A DNA stretch of 64,000 nucleotides. Source: Paraburkholderia nodosa. GTDB taxonomy: Bacteria > Pseudomonadota > Gammaproteobacteria > Burkholderiales > Burkholderiaceae. Location: NCBI RefSeq assembly GCF_001718195.1, contig NZ_MCNV01000020.1, forward strand, positions 62,001 through 126,000, read 5' to 3'. The notes under the pieces were generated by a model. That model was given only the letters and a program-made list of their open reading frames with translations. It had not been told where the DNA came from and ran no database searches. The position numbers and the translations under genes are program-made. This document shows positions 60,339-64,000 of the stretch, in pieces. Positions within the stretch are counted from its first letter, which is position 1. The number at the start of each line of letters is the position of its first letter.

Positions 60339-62345
60339 CTATGCGCGGGAGCCAGAACTGCCAATCCGAGTCTGAATCGTGGCCAGCTTGACATAAAGCG
60401 TACTCCTTGAGATCCCCAGTGATCGAGCGGCCATGGAGATATTTCCGTGAGCGCTCGCGATGGCACTGACTATTGCTTGTCTCTCTATGTCGTCGAGACG
60501 ACTGGATGGAGCGGGGCTTGCCGTTGAGGTGGCTGTGGGAATTGAACCCTCTACCTGCGCGACGGACAAGGGCAACAGAGAAACCTCGATCACGCTGCCT
60601 TCACTGAGCGCGAACATCACTTCGAAAGCATTTTGCAGTTCGCGTATGTTGCCTGGCCAACGATAGCTCACGAGCGCTTGATACACGGCGGGCTCAATCC
60701 GCTTAGGTGCACAGCCATACTTGCGTGCAAACTTGTCGTTCAGATGTTCGATGATCGCTTCGATGTCACCGGGCCGGTCGCGCAACGGTGGCAGTTGCAG
60801 GCTGACGGCGCATAGGCGGTGGTACAGGTCCTCGCGGAAGTGCCTGGCTGCGATCTCATTCTGCAGATCACGGTTAGTGGCTGCGATGACGCGCAGCGAA
60901 ACATGTCGCTCGCGCGTATCGCCAAGCCGGACCACGATGCCATCCTGCAGCACGCGCAACAGGTGGGGCTGCATATCGAGCGGCATCTCGCCGATCTCAT
61001 CGAGAAACAGTGTGCCGCCATCGGCCTGCTCGAACTTGCCCGGAAGGCCGCCACGACGCGCTCCGGTGAACGCGCCCTCGTTATAGCCGAAGAGTTCGCT
61101 GGCCAGGAGCTCACGAGTCAACGCTCCGCAATTGACGGCAACGAACGGGCCATCGACGCGGTTACCGGCCCGATGCAGCGCCCGCGCAAAGAGCTCCTTC
61201 CCGGCGCCGGTCTCACCCAGGAGCAGTACCGGCAGGTCGAGAGGCGCAATGCGGCGAGCGCGTGCCTTGGTCGCCGCCAGAATCTCGCTTGCGCCAATGA
61301 TTTCGCCGAAAGGATCGTTGCCCCCGAGTGACATCGTGGCCGTGGTCGACGGCGACAGGGTAGTTCGGTTCGCTTGCGCCCTGAGCGGAATGACGACCAT
61401 CGTACCCAAGGTAGCGTCATGATCCTTGACGAGGTGCAGCCATTCGGGACGCAGCCATTCCGCGCGTTGGCAGCCACGCTCAGCGTCGGAGAGTGCGAGG
61501 TTGAGTCCGGGCACCTGGGTGCCGGTCTGCAGAAGCGGCAACCGCACGCCATGCGTTTCTCTCACCGCCTGCGCATTTCCGGAACTGCGGAGAACGCGCC
61601 CGCGACTGTCGACTAGCACGACGAAGTCGCTGGCGTAGCGGATGAAATGATCGATGGCGCGAGCCAGCAGCCGCTCGTGAAGCGTAACGTCGAGGCGTGC
61701 CAGCTCGCCCTCGATCTGCCGCGCAGCGGTCACCACCAGTCCCAGGGTGTGGCCATGAAACGTCTCCTTGACGCCGGAGACGTCCACCACGCCCAGCAGG
61801 CTGCGAGTAAGGGGATCGAGAACAGGCGCAGCAGCACAGGTCCAGCGTTTGACGTCCAGGCAAAAATGCTCGCTGGCATGAATCTGGACCGGAGCGCCGG
61901 TGGCGATTGCGGTGCCAATGGCGTTGGTGCCAATGACGTCTTCATTCCAGCAGCCCCCGGTGGAGAGGTTGACCTGCTCGCCGACGCTGCGCGCCCTCGT
62001 CTCGCCATTGAGTTGAAGAATGGTGCCGCCCGGGTCGCAGAGCATGATGAGGGTGCCGCATTCCCGCAGGATATCGCGCAGACTATCCAGTGCCGGACGC
62101 GCGGCATCGCAGAGATCCCTGTTCTGCAATTGCATCTGGCGAACACGCTCGGCGGCCGCCGACGGTGCCGAGTGCCTGGCAGGATCAACGGCCTCGGAAC
62201 GGCTGCGCTGCCACGAAGCCAGGACGACGCTGCGCACACCCTCCCCCACGAGAGGCTGGTGCTGCAGAAAACGCTCCCAGGCCGAGGCCACGACAGGATC
62301 GTCGCCACTGCGGGGAACCAGGACGCCGGATTGAGAAAACGGCAT
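60339..62345 (-). CDS. acxR: AcoR/AcxR-type sigma-54-dependent activator
   Basis: A 668-residue enhancer-binding regulator. The N-terminal GAF-type sensor (about 75-200) has the AcoR-like text TGGCWNEDVIGTNAIGTAIA. The AAA+ domain has Walker A GETGAGKELFARAL, the sigma-54 contact GAFTGARRG and Walker B GGTLFLDEIGEMP. A Fis-type HTH ends it (AARSLGISRSTLYVKL). ATG 62345 has GGAGAG ten bases upstream; ATG 62363 is possible. The next genes are LRAT and acxA, so it probably senses acetone or a product. The symbol is by context. Confidence 0.85.
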   Translation of the reverse strand: MPFSQSGVLVPRSGDDPVVASAWERFLQHQPLVGEGVRSVVLASWQRSRSEAVDPARHSAPSAAAERVRQMQLQNRDLCDAARPALDSLRDILRECGTLIMLCDPGGTILQLNGETRARSVGEQVNLSTGGCWNEDVIGTNAIGTAIATGAPVQIHASEHFCLDVKRWTCAAAPVLDPLTRSLLGVVDVSGVKETFHGHTLGLVVTAARQIEGELARLDVTLHERLLARAIDHFIRYASDFVVLVDSRGRVLRSSGNAQAVRETHGVRLPLLQTGTQVPGLNLALSDAERGCQRAEWLRPEWLHLVKDHDATLGTMVVIPLRAQANRTTLSPSTTATMSLGGNDPFGEIIGASEILAATKARARRIAPLDLPVLLLGETGAGKELFARALHRAGNRVDGPFVAVNCGALTRELLASELFGYNEGAFTGARRGGLPGKFEQADGGTLFLDEIGEMPLDMQPHLLRVLQDGIVVRLGDTRERHVSLRVIAATNRDLQNEIAARHFREDLYHRLCAVSLQLPPLRDRPGDIEAIIEHLNDKFARKYGCAPKRIEPAVYQALVSYRWPGNIRELQNAFEVMFALSEGSVIEVSLLPLSVAQVEGSIPTATSTASPAPSSRLDDIERQAIVSAIASAHGNISMAARSLGISRSTLYVKLATIQTRIGSSGSRA

Positions 62346-62450
62346 GGGATGGTCACTCTCCATTGAGTGCAGCAACCGTAGCCCCTCGCCCGCGCAAAGT
62401 CAACAAAGCCTTTTAAATCAATCATTTGTGCTCTGCAGCAGCGTAAGAAG

Positions 62451-62469
62451 GTGTCCGGAATCCGGACAC
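62451..62469 (+). promoter_or_regulatory. Palindromic activator site 1 (UAS)
   Basis: GTGTCCGGAATCCGGACAC is a perfect 19-base palindrome. Its centre is 31 bases from site 2. It resembles the TGTCC-N-GGACA sites of AcoR-like activators. Confidence 0.75.
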
Positions 62470-62482
62470 CTCTATCCCTGAA

Positions 62483-62499
62483 CGTCCGGATTCGGGACA
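62483..62499 (+). promoter_or_regulatory. Palindromic activator site 2 (UAS)
   Basis: CGTCCGGATTCGGGACA matches site 1 at 14 of 17 positions and keeps the GTCC/GGAC arms. Confidence 0.7.
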
Positions 62500-62710
62500 G
62501 CGAAAGCAGGGCTCAGGAAAAGACCGCGTTGAATATGCGAGCGTCTTCCAGCGTTGCCGGGTGGCCAGAGAGGTCCCAAGTCCGGTGCATCGCGACATCA
62601 GCGCTGTCCAAACGGCGCAAGCACGCACAACGCCCCTTGCAGGCAACTTTCGCCCCTGTTTGCGCGCCTCAGCACGGGCGCAAAGCCCTCCAGCCGATCA
62701 CTGGTGGCGA

Positions 62711-62726
62711 TGGCACACCGTATGCC
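62711..62726 (+). promoter_or_regulatory. Sigma-54 promoter of the LRAT gene
   Basis: TGGCAC-ACCGT-ATGCC has the GG and GC invariants 12 bases apart, 40 bases before the LRAT start. The -12 box is weaker than that of acxA. Confidence 0.6.
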
Positions 62727-62765
62727 CTGGTCTTGTGCGAGAGGCAGCACAGTGCGGTGGAGACC

Positions 62766-63236
62766 ATGAACGATTCAGCGAGAACGAGGCGCCCGGTTGT
62801 CGAGACCGTGACCGGCGCGGATCTGACGATCGGCACCCACCTCATCACCAGCCTATTTGCGTATACACATCACGGTCTCTATGCGGGCGCGGGGAAGATC
62901 GTGCACTACGCAGGGCTCTCGCGGTCACTGCGTCGCGGCCCGGTGCAGGAGGTGTCGCTCACAGCGTTTGCGCATGGGCACCCGGTCTGGATCAGGCAAA
63001 GCCCCGTCGCCAGGTTCGCTGGCATGGAAGCGATCCGCCGGGCCTACTCGCGTCTCGGCGAGGATCGCTACCGGCTGATGTGCAATAACTGCGAGCACTT
63101 CTGCACGTGGTGCCTGTACGGCGAGAGCCGCAGCGACCAGATCGATGTCTTGATGCTCTGTATAACTAATCGTCTGGCAGCCGTAGTCAGGATCGCCAGG
63201 CAGCTCGCGGTCACCAGTCGGGCCATCTGTCCGTGA
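62766..63236 (+). CDS. LRAT-domain (NlpC/P60-superfamily) protein
   Basis: A 156-residue LRAT-like protein from ATG 62766 with GGAGACC upstream. The first histidine lies in YTHHGLYAGAGKIVHYAG (His36). The catalytic Cys109 lies in NNCEHFCTWC, the hallmark of LRAT/HRASLS acyltransferases and their bacterial relatives. A hydrophobic C-terminal segment (about 128-150) may bind membranes. Known members act as acyltransferases or phospholipases; the bacterial role is unclear. It sits between the activator and acxA, with its own paired sites and sigma-54 promoter. Confidence 0.85.
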   Translation: MNDSARTRRPVVETVTGADLTIGTHLITSLFAYTHHGLYAGAGKIVHYAGLSRSLRRGPVQEVSLTAFAHGHPVWIRQSPVARFAGMEAIRRAYSRLGEDRYRLMCNNCEHFCTWCLYGESRSDQIDVLMLCITNRLAAVVRIARQLAVTSRAICP

Positions 63237-63238
63237 CG

Positions 63239-63255
63239 CGTCCGGATCCCGGACA
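63239..63255 (+). promoter_or_regulatory. Palindromic activator site 3 (UAS)
   Basis: CGTCCGGATCCCGGACA lies two bases after the LRAT stop. It shares both arms with site 1. Confidence 0.72.
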
Positions 63256-63268
63256 CCTGCTGCACAGG

Positions 63269-63285
63269 CGTCAGGAATCCGGACA
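63269..63285 (+). promoter_or_regulatory. Palindromic activator site 4 (UAS)
   Basis: CGTCAGGAATCCGGACA has the right arm perfect and one change in the left. Its centre is 30 bases from site 3. Confidence 0.65.
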
Positions 63286-63385
63286 GCGCGGGCAGCCCCT
63301 CTGGATCGGCGATGCGGCAAGGGAACGCCCGCAACTCATTGATTTCGTTCGCCGATCAAGCGCGGCACGAGGTGCGGGCCACCGC

Positions 63386-63401
63386 TGGCACGCGCCCTGC
63401 A
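63386..63401 (+). promoter_or_regulatory. Sigma-54 promoter of acxA
   Basis: TGGCACG-CGCC-CTGCA fits TGGCACG-N4-TTGCW with one mismatch and correct 12-base GG-to-GC spacing. It lies 55 bases before acxA. Confidence 0.8.
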
Positions 63402-63455
63402 ACTGGATGGAGCGTGGGATCTCCCACTACGACTACATCAATGATAGGAGGCACT

Positions 63456-64000
63456 ATGCAACCTCAGTCCACCATCCAGGTGATGGGCATCGATGCCGGC
63501 GGCACGATGACCGACACCTTCTTCGTGCGTTCGGATGGCCGCTTCGTGGTCGGTAAGGCGCAAAGCAATCCCGGTGACGAATCGCTTGCCATCTACAACT
63601 CTTCCGAAGATGCCCTCGCCCACTGGGACCGGACCGTGGACGACGTCTATCCGGAACTGGTGACCTGCGTCTATTCCGGTACGGCCATGCTCAACCGGAT
63701 CCTCATGCGCAAGGGCCTTGCGGTTGGCCTGATCTGCAACCGCGGCTTCGAGCAGATCCATTCGATGGGCCGCGCGCTGCAGAGCTACCTGGGCTATGCC
63801 CTGGAAGATCGCATCCACCTGAACACCCATCGCTACGACGAGCCCCTGGTGCCGGTCTCGCGCACGCGTGGCGTCACAGAGCGTACCGACGTGCAAGGCA
63901 AGGTCGTGATCCCCCTGCGTGAAGACGAGGTCCGCCGGGCGACCCGGGAACTGGTGGAGGCGGGTTCGCAAGCCATCGTCATTTGCCTGCTGCAATCCCA
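63456..64000 (+). CDS. acxA: Acetone carboxylase beta subunit (partial)
   Basis: The first 181 residues of a hydantoinase/oxoprolinase-type ATPase subunit of acetone carboxylase, cut by the right edge. AGGAGGCACT precedes ATG 63456. The nucleotide-binding start VMGIDAGGTMTDTFFV is followed by VVGKAQSNPGDESLAI, YSGTAMLNRILMRKGL, LGYALEDRIHLNTHRYDEPL and GVTERTDVQGKVVIPL, which I recall as typical of AcxA. Acetone carboxylase converts acetone and CO2 to acetoacetate at the cost of ATP. acxB and acxC are expected to the right. Confidence 0.88.
   Translation, partial: MQPQSTIQVMGIDAGGTMTDTFFVRSDGRFVVGKAQSNPGDESLAIYNSSEDALAHWDRTVDDVYPELVTCVYSGTAMLNRILMRKGLAVGLICNRGFEQIHSMGRALQSYLGYALEDRIHLNTHRYDEPLVPVSRTRGVTERTDVQGKVVIPLREDEVRRATRELVEAGSQAIVICLLQS

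Larger units (their letters stand above)
62346..62765 (+). other. Control region between the activator and LRAT genes
   Basis: 420 bases with two palindromic activator sites and a sigma-54 promoter, listed separately. No gene is seen; the frame from 62451 leading into LRAT has no site of its own. Confidence 0.6.

Noticed and set aside
62451..62765. 105-residue N-terminal extension of the LRAT protein
   Set aside because: It translates the palindromic sites and the sigma-54 promoter; ATG 62766 has GGAGACC upstream.

Overview
This window is a roughly 65% GC betaproteobacterial chromosome segment, most likely Paraburkholderia or a close Burkholderiaceae relative. The evidence is the rpsF-priB-rpsR-rplI-dnaB order, the aat-bpt-pyrD block, a 216-residue LexA under two SOS boxes, NodI/NodJ-type ABC proteins of the non-symbiotic Burkholderia kind, and the codon and GC style throughout. 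Most of it is core chromosome. No CRISPR array, intact insertion sequence, prophage or rRNA was seen.

Layout. 0-9 kb: an NlpC/P60 lipoprotein, an atypical SDR, the Pit/DUF47 phosphate pair, dnaB, the ribosomal-protein/PriB operon, and an ECF sigma/anti-sigma pair whose junction carries a cobalamin-riboswitch-like signature. 9-14 kb: the glyoxylate (tartronate semialdehyde) route gcl-hyi-glxR with a divergent LysR regulator. 14.5-21.4 kb: Kbp (BON+LysM), asparaginase, and a CysB-type regulator followed by cysA, cysW, cysT and sbp for sulfate uptake. 21.6-30 kb: lexA, small conserved proteins, a universal stress protein, the NodIJ-type exporter, a permease and a Tas-type aldo/keto reductase. 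30.2-34.5 kb: dusA, tRNA-His, and a 1.8-kb island remnant bounded by a 56-bp duplication of the tRNA-His 3' half. A DnaJ-like protein follows, and small one-domain proteins of apparently one family are scattered here. 34.5-38 kb: the sulfonate cluster ssuD-ssuC-ssuB-ssuF, without ssuA. 38-42 kb: acyl-CoA hydratase/hydrolase, TetR, SMR efflux and others. 42.2-46 kb: initiator tRNA, Nudix, the two N-end-rule transferases (aat, bpt) and pyrD. 46-55 kb: two amino-acid ABC components, sugar and EPS-type genes (Gfo/Idh, FadR-type regulator, manC/algA), a Crp/Fnr regulator with a candidate sigma-54 promoter, and two secreted low-complexity proteins. 55-60.3 kb: rpiA, rlmB, rnr and two nearly identical tRNA-Leu(CAG) genes. 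60.3-64 kb: the left end of an acetone-carboxylase locus: an AcoR/AcxR-type sigma-54 activator, an LRAT-domain gene, and acxA running off the window.

The most interesting system is at the right end. Four related palindromes, seen directly, form two pairs with 30-31 bp centre spacing. One pair lies before the LRAT-domain gene and one before acxA. Each pair is followed by a -24/-12 sigma-54 promoter. This suggests that the activator drives both units and that an NlpC/LRAT-superfamily enzyme belongs to the acetone response. Other points of note are the riboswitch-like element between sigma and anti-sigma, the tRNA-His island remnant, and the small-protein family around it.

Limits. All functional calls rest on reading motifs and recalled family features, with no database search. 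Start codons were chosen by ribosome binding site, family length and context, and alternatives are named where the choice is uncertain.
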